DNA from: Rhizaria sp. SCN 62-66
Taxonomy: Eukaryota > Rhizaria, unplaced
Direction: 5' to 3'
NCBI GenBank assembly: GCA_001724265.1
Contig: MEDY01000019.1
Location: 1 to 64,000 of the forward strand
Length of the DNA: 64,000 nucleotides
Made by a program: the position numbers and the translations under genes. The notes under the pieces are model-generated. The model had not been told where the DNA came from and ran no database searches. It saw only the letters and a program-made list of their open reading frames with translations. Below, one piece after another: positions 48,044 to 59,720 of this stretch (within the stretch, counting starts at the first letter, position 1; every line of letters begins with the position of its first letter).

Positions 48044-51000
48044 ATGGAGGCTTCTGCCGCGCCTACAAGGCGCGGGGGCAGCCACTAGTCTGCGTCGGTC
48101 CTCTACTCCCACCCTGGCTCTAGCATAGTCGCTCTCTTACGCGAGCTTGAGCTATCTCTTGGCCTTAACCGCCCACAACACGCTGTATCCCACCAGCGCA
48201 CCGCGCCCACACCTGCGTCCACGCTGATCGGCCCTCTCCCAGCGCCGGTGCAAGTCTCGCGCCCTCTCCTGTCAGTCGCCACATCCGCTGCTTCCGCTGC
48301 TGCTGCTACCTCAACTGGCGCTGCCCCGTCCTCCGCGAGCATCAACGCACCCGTCCGCAGCTACGCGCGCCGCCCGCGCCGCACTGCAGCGGCCCTCAGC
48401 GCTGGTTCCGGCTCAAACACTGCAAGCCTGTCGCAGTCGCAGTCTCACCAGTCTCACCGGTCTCACCAGTCTCATCACTCTCATCACTCTCATCACTCTC
48501 ATCAGTCGCTCCTGTCACAGTCGCAGTCTCTGTCTATGATGGACACGTCTCGCGTGCGCTTCCTTCTTGCCCCGCGCCGCCTACCGACGCACGTGTTTGA
48601 GCTCTTGCTGAACTCGCTGCCCCGCTGGCACGCGCGCGCGCCGCCGGACTCCCCGTCCGTGTTGCGGTCACGGCTCGCCGCGCTGTGCTTCGCGCTGCGC
48701 CGCGTGGGTCACGGCGCGCGCGCGGACGCCGTGGAACACGTGGTGCACATGCTCCTCGGCCAGCAGCGGCAGCAGCAGCTGGCGCAGCAGCGTGCTCCTT
48801 TTGGCGCAGCAGAGGGGAAAACAGGGCTGTATGCGATCGTCCCAGTCGCAGGTGCTTCTGCAGCCTCTGCTTCAGCTTTAGCCTCAGGTGCAAGTGTACT
48901 TCCAGCATTACCGGTGTACATTGCGCCTTTGCAGTTGTACAACACCGATATCAATGCCAACTACGCGCACTCTGCTTCTGCTGTTACTGCAACTCGAAGT
49001 ATTAACGGAAGCAGCACCAGTCGTGTGCAGGCTCTCGGCGTCCGCGTCTCGCACCCTTACACAGCCAATCCCCTTACATCGTTGCAGTACATTAATAATA
49101 ACATTAACAACAACTCTGACAACAGCAGTCATCACAGTCGCTCAGCCTCAGCCTCAGCCTCAGCCTCAGCCTCAGCCTCAGCCTCGGCCTCTTCGAATGC
49201 CCCGCCCGCAGCGTTCGTGTGCTCTCTCACCAAGGTCTCGTCCGTACTTGCTCTGCTGCTCGAGCTCGCCGGCTCCGGCTCCGACACTGCGTCGCCCGCG
49301 GCCCTTGCCACGCCCGCACTCGGTAGCAACGACGTCAACGGCGCAAACGTCATCTCTCATGCTAGCGTTGCGAGTACTGCGCTGCTGGGGCCATTAGACT
49401 CGCGCTTAGCCGCGCTGGGCGGCGGCGTCGACAGCTGCGGCGTCGTGACTGTGCCCCGGTCAACGTACCGCGTCAACGCCGGTGTTGGCGATGTCAATGG
49501 CGCGGGCGCTGTGGTTAGCGCTGGCGTCATGAGTGCGAGTGCGGGGTTGAGCGAGCGACTGGCGACGTTTCCGCAGCATCTCGTCATTTCGCGTGCGCTG
49601 CTCACCGCTGCAGCCTCGAGCTACGCGTATAGCAGTCGCTGCAACACGGACAGTCGCAGCGACGAAAGCCGCTACGCACACATTGAAGCGTCTTTTGCTG
49701 CAAACAAAAATGCAAACTCGTTCTCTGCTGCTCACAGCTCCATTATCGCATCTGTTGACGCATACGCTGGCTTTGATGACAACATGAGTCCTCGTAGCTC
49801 CGATGACTGTGCGGCGGTGCCACCATTGCACCCCGCCTTTGGAGTGCTTACACTCGACGGCCTACTTGACGACTACGATTCAAGCACTGCTAGTGGTAGA
49901 AACAACTACGCCGCGACATCGCGGCTTAACTTACACGATCACACGCGGCCTAACTTAGCGCCCCCAATCGCGCCCCTGACGGCCCTGCCCCTGCTGCCCG
50001 CCGCGCTGGACGACAGCGACATCCGTGCAATCATGGCGCAACAAGACGCCACTGCTGCTACTGGAGCAGCTGCTGCTGCTGCTGCTGCTCGAGGTTACTC
50101 CGCTGATAGCGCTCGTAGCCCCCACAGTACTGGCGGCGGAGGCGGGCTGAAGCAATTTGACTGGGGATCCTTGGACACACCCATTGATGTGGACGTTGAC
50201 GTTGGTATTGACTTTGCTGGCGCTAAAATCAACACACAGGCGCAGTCGCATTTCCAGCCGCACTCGCAATCCCAGCTCCACCCAGAGCCTCAATACCAGT
50301 CACGGCGTGCTGGCGCGCCCATCTGCACTCTGTCGTTCACCGAGTGCGTCCGGCAGTCCGCCACACAGTGCGCCACGCAGTCCGCTAGACCGTGCGTTAC
50401 GCAGTGCGCTGCACAGTGCGTTGCACAGTGCGCTCAGCACCCGTGGCGCGGCGCGGTCGAGGGCCGCCGCGATCGCTGCGCCGTCGCGGCCGCAGTGGCG
50501 GCGCTGATGCCCGCGTGGGAGCGCGCGTACGGTGCCGGCGCAGTTATCACTGGTGACGTTGGCGATAGCGATGAGGAGACAGCGCTGTTGCGCGCTGATG
50601 ATACCGCGCCCCGTGCTATCACTCAAGAAAGCAGCTGTAACGGCAACGGTCGCAGCAACGACGTTCTTGCGCTCACATTTGATGACCCACAGGCTCGCGC
50701 GCGTCGAGTCGGAGTGACTGTGGGCAATGAAGTGATCGTGGGCAGCGCAGCGCCCGTGGGCGTGCGCGGTGGCTGCCCGTGGGGCTGGGCCCTCGCCGCG
50801 GCGCTCGCTGGCGCGCCGACGCCCGGGTTTGTCACCACTGCGCCGTGCTCGATCCACTCACAATCGCAGTTGCCATCGCCGTTGCAGCAGCAGCCACAGT
50901 GCGCGTGCTCTTTGTTCCGCATCGCGCCCGCATTCACTACCACAACCTCTCTCTGGGGCCTCTCACACACTGACTCTGGCGTCAGCTCCGGCGCTGCTGT

Positions 51001-54000
51001 GCCGCCGCAAGTCACCACCGTGCTCGCTGCGGCCACGGTCCTTGCGGCCGTTGCCAAGTGGGCAGACGCCGTCGCGACTGCTGACGTCACGTTCTTACTC
51101 TCCCAGCCGCAATCGCGATCACAGTCGCCAACAAATGCGTTGGCGGGCGGCGGCTTCACTTTCGACCGCGCGGCCCCCACCGGCCCGGTCTCCCGCGCCT
51201 TCGCCACCGAGCTGCTGTCTCTCATCTCGGACCTGCGTCTGCGCGCGCGGTTCGTCGCCGCCGCGCTCTCGCCCGCGGCGTCGGTTGTCGTCGCCGCACG
51301 CGCCTTTGCCCCGCTCGTGGCGCAGGTGCAGGGCATAGCGCGGCTATGCTCGAGGACGCCGCACTCTCTGGCTCACGCGCTGTTGTTTGCAGACACGACG
51401 GCTGCTGCCGACCCCGTGTTCGTCATTACCGTTCCGTCTTACAGTGTGGATAGCAGTGCAATGGGCGGCGCGTTGACCGTGGTGCGGACGTGCGCCGGCC
51501 CGGTCGCGTTCCCCTCGGGCCCCGCGCTGTTGTCGCTGCTCTACACCGCGACGGCGACGAGCACGGCTCCTGGGGGCGGCGCCGGCGGCGGCGTGACCAT
51601 TAGCGCGGGGATACAGGCCGCAGCCGCTGCGACCGAGGACGAGAATAACAACGAGGAGAGTGCTTTTGGCGCTGTGGTTGCTGGTGTTACTGCCGATACT
51701 ACAATTGGCGGGCTAAGTGACTCGCCTCTGAGGCCGACGCGGGCGCAGGCGTTGTCGAGCGTGGCTGTGAGTCAGCTTCTCTTTGCTACAAAGGGCAGTC
51801 GTGATGACACTGTTGGCAATGCGAACGACGATGGTGTTGCGAATGAGAACAATGCTTCCATGTTGTTGCCTTTTTCATCACAGCAAAGCTCTAGTTCTCT
51901 GAGTAACAGCACTGACACTGGCGCGAGTGTTGGCACCGATAATGCGCTTTCGTCTGTTTCGCCGCTGCGGCGTCTCTTTGCGGCCGCCGCCGCTCCCTAT
52001 TTTGAGTCTCTTACAGCCCGCGTTAGTACACCGGACTTCAGCTTTTATCATATCAGCGCCAACAACAAGAGTAACGGCACGAGTAGTAAAGCCAAACGCA
52101 AGAGCAAGAACACGAAGCTTTCGCAGCCGCAGTCAGAGCTGCAGTTGCACTCTGAGTCGCTGGGCTCTCTGCCGTGCTTTCTCTCTCGTTCCGACGCGAC
52201 GCTGATCGCCACGGCGGGCGCCACGCTCGCCATGCTGCGGGCCGTGTCGCCCGCTCACGCCGCGCTCTGCGCTGCGCCGGCATTAGCTCACAAGATTAAC
52301 GACAACAACGAAATTCAGAGCAATGCTCTGACTTATCTGCGCTCAGGCGGCGCCTTATCTTCCCCGCATCCAGGCGGATTAACTTCCGCATGGGCGGCCC
52401 TTGCAGCGCTCTCGGAGGCCTCCGCCGCCCGCCGCGCGCGCGCCCTCGCTGTCATCTCGCACTGGCGGCTTCGCGAAGCCACGCGACGCCTGCACGCGCA
52501 CCACGCCGCGTCCGCGCTTGCCGCGTCCGCGCGCGCCTCGGCCGGCGTCGCGCGGCGCGAGACCGCGCGCGCTGCCGCGGTGGAGCTCGGCCGCGAGCGC
52601 GCGGCGCGCGCGGCGGCGGCGGCGGCGGCGCGGGCTGCTGAGGCGGCCGAGACCGAGGCGCGGGTGGGCGAGCAGCGGCGCGCGGCGGCGGCGGCGGCGG
52701 CGGCGCTGCTGCTGGAGCACGCGCGCGTGATGGGGCAGGAGCAGCGGCGGCAGGAGCGGCTGCTGTGGCGGCTGCGGCGCGCGCAGGCCGCCAAGGAGCG
52801 GGAGCTGCTCTGGCGCGGCGTGGCGCAGCTCGAGGCGCGAGAGCTGGCTGAGTACAGTGCTAATAACGTGAACACCAATGCCAGCCCTAAGAACAACAAC
52901 TCTATCAGTTTCAGTCGTAACGTTGCAGTCTCTGGCGCTGTCTTGACTCCCACTGTCGCTACTGCTTCTGCTGATTCTGTTGCTGTTGACATTGACGCCA
53001 AGACTGATGATGATGAGGCCAAGGCTGATGTTGCTGAGCCTGAGGCTGTTGTTGATGCGCCATCTATCGACACGAGCAGCAGCCACTCTGTTTCTCCGAC
53101 TAGCAGCAGTAGCAGCAGCGTAGCCGTGTTGCTCGCGAGTAGTCAAAGTGACGCGAGCGAACACAAGTCTGACTCTGAAAACGACAAAAACGCACCTGAG
53201 ACCAAGGACAACGATGATACAAGTGTGTCTGCTGACGACGTTGACAAGACTGAAACGAGTCAGTCTGCTGTCGCAGCATTGCCATCAACATCAGAATTCA
53301 CAGTTATTCCGACTGGCGACGCGGTTACAGTCACGGATGCGTCAATCGTCACGCCTGCGTTTGTGGCGCCTGGCGAAGAAATCGATTATCAACACTACTT
53401 GGCGCTAAAGGCCGCAGAGGCGTCAACAGGAACAACAGCGTCTGATAACGCCGCGCCAAGCTCTGGTCTTGCCCCGGGGTCGCGGTGGGCTGCTGGCGTT
53501 TCTCACGGTCGCTAGGATGCAGCCAACGATGCCGAGGTTGACGCGGATGTTGACACTGACACTGCCGTGACTTTGGCCACCGGCACTAGTTCGAACTCCA
53601 ATGTTGACGGCGTTGCTGTCGTCTCCACCCCGAGCGATGAGGACGAGTTCCGTGCGTACTTAGCCCTCAAAGCTCGCGAACACGAACTTACGAACGCTGT
53701 TCGAGACGTCAATGATTGCGCTTATCGTGTTGTTGCTAATAGCACGTACACCGTCGTCTCTGCGCCCACAGCGGCGCGCGCGCTGTGCGCCGCCGCCCCC
53801 GCGCGCGCCGCCCTCGTCTCCGCGCTGCTGCCGCCGCTGCTGTCCCGCGCGACCCTGGTCCACGCCGCGGCGGCCGACGCGCTGCGCACGCGGCTGCGCG
53901 TGCAGGACCACCTGGCGCTTCTGCAGCGCACGTTCCTGCTGCTCGACCCCTGCTTCGCCGACTCGCTGCTGCCACCGCTGGTGCATACGCTGCTCACTGC

Positions 54001-57000
54001 CGCCGACGCCGCCGCTGCCACTGCCACATCGTCGTCGCCATCGGCGGCGGCAACCGCAGTGGGTGACGGCAACGCTGCGGACAACGCCAAGCCTCGGGCG
54101 AAAGCCAAGGCAAGCGTGGTTGCAACTGTGCACCGCCCCTCCGCCGCACTCGGGTCGCCCACGCGCATCAGCTACAACAACAGCGAAGCGAGCTCGAGCA
54201 CTAACACTGGCGTCAAGAGCAAAGACACTGTCGCCCCTATGAGCGCCAATGCGAGTGCGAGTGCGCAGGCGTGTGCTTTGTGGAGCCCGCAGGCTCTGAC
54301 TGGGCTGCTCACGACGGCTCTGCGAGACGCCGCCGCCGCGACAGTGCCGCCTCTGCCCGCCGTGCCCACGCTCACGGTCACCCCGACGAACGCTCCCAAT
54401 CGCAGCGGCTCTGGTGTTTCGATTTCTGGCACAGACAGTGTTACCGATGTTGCGAGTGACGCTGCTGTGGTGACCGAGGCCGTCGTTGCCGCCGCCACGG
54501 CAGCACACGCCGCGCTGCCCGAGGTCGAACCTATCCTTGCCTTCGGGGACCGGTTCTCTCTCACCACAGTCGCTAGTAGTAACAATAGCGTGAAAAACGC
54601 CGTCAGCGGCGCTCATTTTGCGCCCGCGCTGGACTGGCTGCGCTTATCTTACGCGCGTCCCTGGCCGCTGCCGCTGGTTATCCCCGACGCCGCTATCGAG
54701 CACACGTACGCGCCCGCCTTCGCTTTCCTCTGCCGGCTCCGCGTCGTCGCCGCCGCGGCCGCGCGCGCGCGCACCGCCGCTGCCACGGCCACGCTCGCAG
54801 TGGAGACGCGCATCGCGCACGCGCGCCGCGCTCTGCTCGCGCCCGCAGTGGCGGCTAGCGCCGCGGCCGCGAGCGGGGGCCGCCGCGCGACGGCGCAGCC
54901 CGCGAGCTCTAAGGGGGCCGCGCGGGGTGTAAGTGCGCTCAAGGGGCCGCGGTGGGGCGAGGAAGAGCTGGCGCTACCGCCGACGCTGGCCGCGCTGGCC
55001 GGCAAGGGCAAGGGCCGCAGCAAGAGTAAGCACAGCGACGATGACGACGATGCTGATGAAAGCGAGAGTGACAAGGACGTGTTTGGCGTTGTCGACGACG
55101 GCAAAGACATCTTCGGTGCTCTTGAAGCCTCTAGTAAGCGCAATCGCTCTTGTTCATCTCGCCGTCACAACAACGATGACGACGACAACGAAGAAGACAT
55201 CTATGATGAGAATGACGACGAGCACGAACAAGATCACGATGATGAGAGCATTATTAGCGCGATTAGCGACGATGAGGATGAGAGTGGTCGCACGATCCAC
55301 CTCCGTCTTACGTCGCACGCGCACTCGGACGCCTTCGTGCCTGAAGCCTACTTGTTCTGGCTTGCCCCGCGGCTGACCAAGTGGCTGCACGCCGTGCGCT
55401 CAGAGGCCACGCACATCGCCGCGACCTTCTCCCACTTTGTCTCCGTCGCCATCGCCGCGGCCGCGCCCGCGCTCGCGACGGCCGTGGCGCGCTCGCAATC
55501 ACTGCCGGCCATGCGCCGCGCGCACGCCCGCTTCCTGCGCTCCGTGCGCGGCGCGACCTTTGCCGCGGGCCCCGCGCGCGCGCTACTGCCGGCTGTGCTG
55601 GCCACGCTCGCGCACGCGCAGGCCTTCTGCGCCATCGCCACCGCGCTCTCGGCGGCTGTGGCGGCGGCGGTGGCGGCGCCCGTGACTGTGCGCGCGCTCC
55701 CGCCGCGGCGCAACGCGGCGGCCGTGCTACGGGGCGCGCCGGAGCTGATGCAGCTGCCCGCCGACACGCTGCCGCGCGGGCGCGAGGCCGCAGCGCTCGC
55801 CGCGCTGGTCCGCGCGGAGGAGTCCGTCCTCTACTTCCCTTCCGATGACAGCCATATTAACGACAGCAGCAGAGTGCGCAATGGTGACGGCTTGAGTGGC
55901 GGGCGTCGGGGTGACCGTGAACAGCAGTCACGGGCCGCGCGTGCGCTGCACCGTGCCTTTGGCGCCAACCTGGGCTCCGTCCTCGCGCGCGCGTCTCTGA
56001 TCCCCAACGCGGGCTCTGCGCGCGGCCGCCCGACGGCTGATCGTGAGCAGCAGGGGTACGCAGGTGACCGTGAGCAGGCTGAGAGCGACGAAACTGCCGC
56101 GCTGTCGGGTCTGCGCGCCGCCGTCTTCGGCCGCCGCTCTGCCTCTGCCTCCACGACAACATCAGAGTCATCCTCAAGCTTTAGCAATATTACTCGTGGT
56201 AAAGTCAGTGGCAGCGGACTTGCATTTGCGACTGCGCCCGTTGCCCGCGCCGTGCGTGTCGCACTGCAGCTCAGCTTCGGCCTTGACCAACGCGCGATTG
56301 ACCTGAGCAGCGGCAGCGGTGCCCCTATCCCCACCGCTGCTGGTGCTCACGGTCACAGTCGCGATCACGATCACGGTGAATACCTGCGTGCGATGCGTGT
56401 GTGCGTGTTCAGCGAGGGCAAGCTCGCGCGCCTGAAGCGGCTTGTGAGCGACGCCGTGCGCAGCGCGGCCGAGATGCGGGCCGGCGCAGTCCGCGTCGAG
56501 CTCATGGCGCAGGAGATCGCGGCGGGCGGCGCTGTCAACACCAGCGGCACTAGCGCTAACGGCAACGGCAACAGCGGCAACGGCGGCAATAGCGGCGCTG
56601 GAGTTAATGATGATGGCTATAGCGACTCTGAGTGGTGCGACGAGTGTGGTCAGCGCAAAAACACCCACAAAGACTTTGCTGACTCAGACTCAGACTCCGA
56701 GCCAGAGCCAGAGTCTTGCGACTGCGATTGTGGTATTGACGATAACGCGAACGACCCATTCAGCTCGATCTTCGACTCCGACTCCCCTGCTGGTGCCGGC
56801 TCCGGCGCTGCGGCGGCTGTCGTGGGCAACGGCGGCGTGTCCCGAGACCGCGAGCGCGCGCGCGCCGGCGAGGTCATGGCGCTTATGTCTGCGCTTGCCA
56901 CCGCGCTCGACGGCGACGGCTTCTACTCGCGCGCGGCCGAGACGCGCGCCGCGGCCGCCGCGGGCGCTGCGGCGGCCAGGGCGGCGGCTGCGCGGCAGCA

Positions 57001-57049
57001 GGAGCTGCTGGCGCAGTGGCAGCGCGGCGGGAGCGCGGGCGCAATGTGA
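48044..57049 (+). CDS. TUBGCP6: Gamma-tubulin complex component, GCP6-like, with two in-frame TAG codons
   Basis: About 3,001 positions from ATG 48044 to TGA 57049, one exon, with TAG at codons 15 and 1824. GCP proteins form the gamma-tubulin ring complex that nucleates microtubules at the centrosome or basal body. Grip1 features lie in about residues 800-1410, ending in LPCFLSRSDATLIATAGATL, which matches the GCP motif PSFL...iL..GK.l. An Ala/Arg-rich coiled coil follows at 1450-1606. Grip2 features are HLALLQRTFLLLDPCFADSL (about 1960), LDWLRLSYARPWPLPLVIP (about 2196) and HFVSVAIAAAAPALATAVAR (about 2464), all in canonical order. A very long insertion between Grip1 and Grip2 is the GCP6 hallmark. 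Acidic and Ser/His repeat insertions enlarge it further. If TAG is read as stop, no complete GCP is made. If the first TAG is avoided, translation could start at ATG 48536. Confidence 0.8.
48086..48088 (+). other. In-frame TAG, 15th codon of the GCP6-like frame
   Basis: ATG at 48044 (context ACAATGG) is followed by 14 codons, TAG, then an uninterrupted frame in phase with the main protein. The segment after the TAG (SSIVALLRELELSLGLN) looks like an amphipathic helix. The next in-frame ATG is 48536, 150 codons later. A start there would make the TAG irrelevant, so this is the weakest of the three cases. Confidence 0.55.
48441..48507 (+). repeat. CTCATCACT-type tandem repeat coding for Ser-His repeats
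   Basis: Imperfect 9-base units encode SHHSHHSHHSHQS in the N-terminal region of the GCP6-like protein. Confidence 0.9.
49141..49190 (+). repeat. CAGCCT hexamer repeat coding for Ser-Ala repeats
   Basis: Eight near-identical hexamers encode alternating Ser-Ala in the GCP6-like protein. Confidence 0.9.
53513..53515 (+). other. In-frame TAG between the two conserved halves of the GCP6-like protein
   Basis: Frame: CAC GGT CGC TAG GAT GCA GCC, open for over 1,750 codons before it (excluding the TAG at 48086) and 1,177 codons after it. A motif YLALKA occurs on both sides (about 53400 and 53660). The first in-frame ATG after the TAG is near 54240, inside the Grip2 half, so the downstream half has no credible start of its own. 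No GT-AG intron with a GTACGN donor can remove the TAG. Confidence 0.88.
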
Positions 57050-57446
57050 CTCGAGCGCAGAGTGTCTGACAGCAGAGCAATATGTGTGATGGGGATGTGT
57101 AACAAGGGAGGAGAACAAGTTTAAGTTGATTTTTGAGGTTATTTTAGATTATATTTTCGCTTCATACATAGTTTTAGATTTCCCACACTTGCTCACAGCT
57201 TTTAGAAGTTTGTCATTGCAAAGCGCAATTGTATTGGTGGTGGTAAATACTCCTATTTCCACCGAGATAAGACATACAATATAAAGTACAAAGGTAAACA
57301 GTTCAACACATACAATATTACACATTACTAAAACTATATCTGAATCTAGTCGAATCCACTCAAATGGTATTGATCCAACAACAGTCACTCGTTCCAAGCG
57401 CTGACAAACAGCCGGAGACGAGACGGACAAAAGCTGTTTTGGCTGC
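57050..57446. other. Convergent intergenic region
   Basis: 397 bases between the 3' ends of the GCP6-like gene and the minus-strand mitochondrial-type gene. AT-rich. A pyrimidine-rich TTTGTCAG in minus-strand sense near 57402-57409 could be the acceptor of an extra terminal exon of the latter. No supported gene. Confidence 0.45.
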
Positions 57447-58814
57447 TTACGTAAGCGAGTTCCAGCGGTAGGTGCCGTTGTAGTCGATGCAGTCAGCCTG
57501 GACGTTGACGGTGACGACGTAGGTCACCGACTCGGCGCGGCCCGGCTGCCCCATGCTGTTGGACGACACGATCTTCGCGTCCGCGCGGTTCGTCAGCGCG
57601 TCCAGCACAATCGCCTGAGACGAAGCGGGATACGCGGTGTGATGCAGATGTGTGCACAGGAGTTGGAGAGAAGAAAGACAGAGCAAGAAGACAGTGAGTA
57701 AATGTGTTCACATTAACAAATCGGGTTATGACGATAATTCATGCGTAGAGCTGCGTGTGTGCTGTAGACATCGCGTACCTGAATGACGTAGGGGTCGAGG
57801 GCTCCGTCGACCTCACGCTGGCTCACGGAGTACTGGAAGCGGTTCCAATTGGCGCCGGTCTAAACAGCAAAAAAAAGCAAGGTAGAGCAGCAAGGATAAA
57901 GAGCAAGAGTGTAAGCATAGAAGCAAACAAATTCATGTCAAGAAAAAGAGCGTTGACATCACTTTTGAACCGAAATGAGGTCTGACGAAGATATGCTACA
58001 TTGATATGTTGGCGAGCTTGACACACCTGGATGAACTCGGGCGTGGGGAGGCGGTGACTCTTGAACGAGAGGCCGTCGGGGCGGTCCTTAAGCGCGTCCG
58101 TCAGTGAGGCCACGATGATCGACATCACCGACGCAGGGGTCGTCTCGGGCAGGCTGCATTGCGCCAAACACCCACACACAAACGAAGCAAAGCAATCACG
58201 AGCGAACATATAAGAAAACAAAAGTGAGCTTATTCGTTAATAACCACATTTAGAAGCTCAATATAGAGAGATACAGATTATAATGAATGTTTGAGTCACG
58301 CGTATCCCGCGTATCGTACGCACCTGATGGAGATGGAGTTGTCGAAGACGCCCTGGCGCACATCGAAGCGGATGAAGATGTGCGCCACGGTCTGGCGGGG
58401 CGGGACCACGGGCACGGCGACAATGCCCGTCTCCTGCACCAGAGCGTCGACCTGCGCCTGCACGTTAGCGTGCGCCTCGGCCACCGTCGTCAGGATCGTG
58501 GGGTCGATCGGCACGGTGCTGGTCGCTGTCGCGGCAGAGGGTGCCTCAGAGCCCACAACGTTGGCGCCGGAGCTCGAGGGGGAGGCGGTGGCGGAGGAGG
58601 AGAAAAAGGCGGCGAGCGGGCCGCGGCGGCCAGCTGTCGCGGGCTTCAGTGCGCTGCTGCTGCTGCTGCATCTGTCGCTGCTGCTGTTGTTGCTGTTCTT
58701 GGGGGCAGAGACAGAGGAGAACGAGGCGGAGACGGCGGGGGCGGCAAAGAGACCGAGAGAGCGCTTCGCGACAGCGGCGGCGGAGGGAACACCGCGGGTC
58801 AGACGGCCAAGCAT
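57447..58814 (-). CDS. Uncharacterised protein with mitochondrial-type leader, four exons
   Basis: Exons 58814-58324, 58153-58027, 57859-57779 and 57614-57447 join in phases 2, 0, 0 (donors GTGCGT, GTGTGT, GTACGC) to give 288 residues. The exon lengths sum to an exact frame, which supports the model. The N-terminus MLGRLTRGVPSAAAVAKRSL is basic, Ser/Ala-rich and lacks acidic residues, as in mitochondrial targeting peptides. Residues 40-110 are Ser-rich. The conserved-looking part (about 115-288) contains TVAHIFIRFDVRQGVFDNSI, ALKDRPDGLSFKSHRLPTPE and ADAKIVSSNSMGQPGRAESV. I do not recognise a family. The final codons read CTT ACG TAA; the same TAC|GTAAGC is also a good splice donor, and a terminal exon ending NSLTAWNE with TGA is an alternative. 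The gene is divergent from the LRR gene. Confidence 0.7.
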
Positions 58815-59720
58815 GTGAGCGGCGGGGGCAGACACAGCAACAAAGAGGCCTTGTCGGTGTGGAGGAGCGCGAGCAAGCACCAGAAGACTCTGATGCAGCA
58901 GGCGAGCGAGGGGTGAGCCGAGTTTTGCAAAGCGAAAACTCAACTTACTGCAAAAACTAAAGCAGCACAAACAGAAAATTGCAATGTAAAACATGATGTG
59001 TGAATGGTCAAGTGCGTGAGTGCGTGTTCGCCGAGATAGAGCGCGTTAAGGGAGAGAATGCAGAATGCGCTTGAATGGGCGGCGACGTGGCACCACGTTA
59101 CGAGGGTCGCCGAAAGGCAGTACAAATCGCTAACGCGGAGCAAACACGCAGCACAGAGAACGAAAGTAAAGGGTGGATGCGGATCACAGTATCCGAGGTG
59201 ACGCTGAAAAGGAACGGGCAGGCATCTGCATCGTTTTAGGACGGAGCCAGATTCGTCAAGCAGGAAGCGAAACCGAGAATTTGCGTCCGGCCTGAAACAT
59301 TGATTTTGCGGGCCTAAGTCAGGAGTTTCGTCGGTACAAAGAGTATAACAGTATCTCAATCAAGAATCAGATACGATATCAACAGTGTAGTACAAATGAC
59401 GGTGGTTACACCCCAAAACTGCGTTTGCGAAGTGGGCCCACTCCACCTGCGTGCCGACGTGGCCACTCTGAAGTGACGCGATCAGTCTTTACGACAGCAG
59501 CCATATCTCCACCCACCGTCGTCACCCGCGACTGTTGCATAATGTCTAACGAGATAACACCTGTTACTACACAATAACTTATTTAAACCTTCTACTTTTG
59601 CTTTTTTGCTTCAGAACACAGCATCTCTCGCTGCCGAGTCAACTTCCCTAAGCACAGTCTCTTCGCTTCCCTTATACTGGCGGGTTCTGCCACTTTACGC
59701 AGCGCACCTTCAGCGTTACA
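58815..59720. promoter_or_regulatory. Divergent intergenic region, mitochondrial-type gene and LRR gene
   Basis: About 900 bases between two start codons on opposite strands. No coding frame here has protein-like character. It should hold both promoters and 5' UTRs. I recognise no specific site. Confidence 0.5.
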
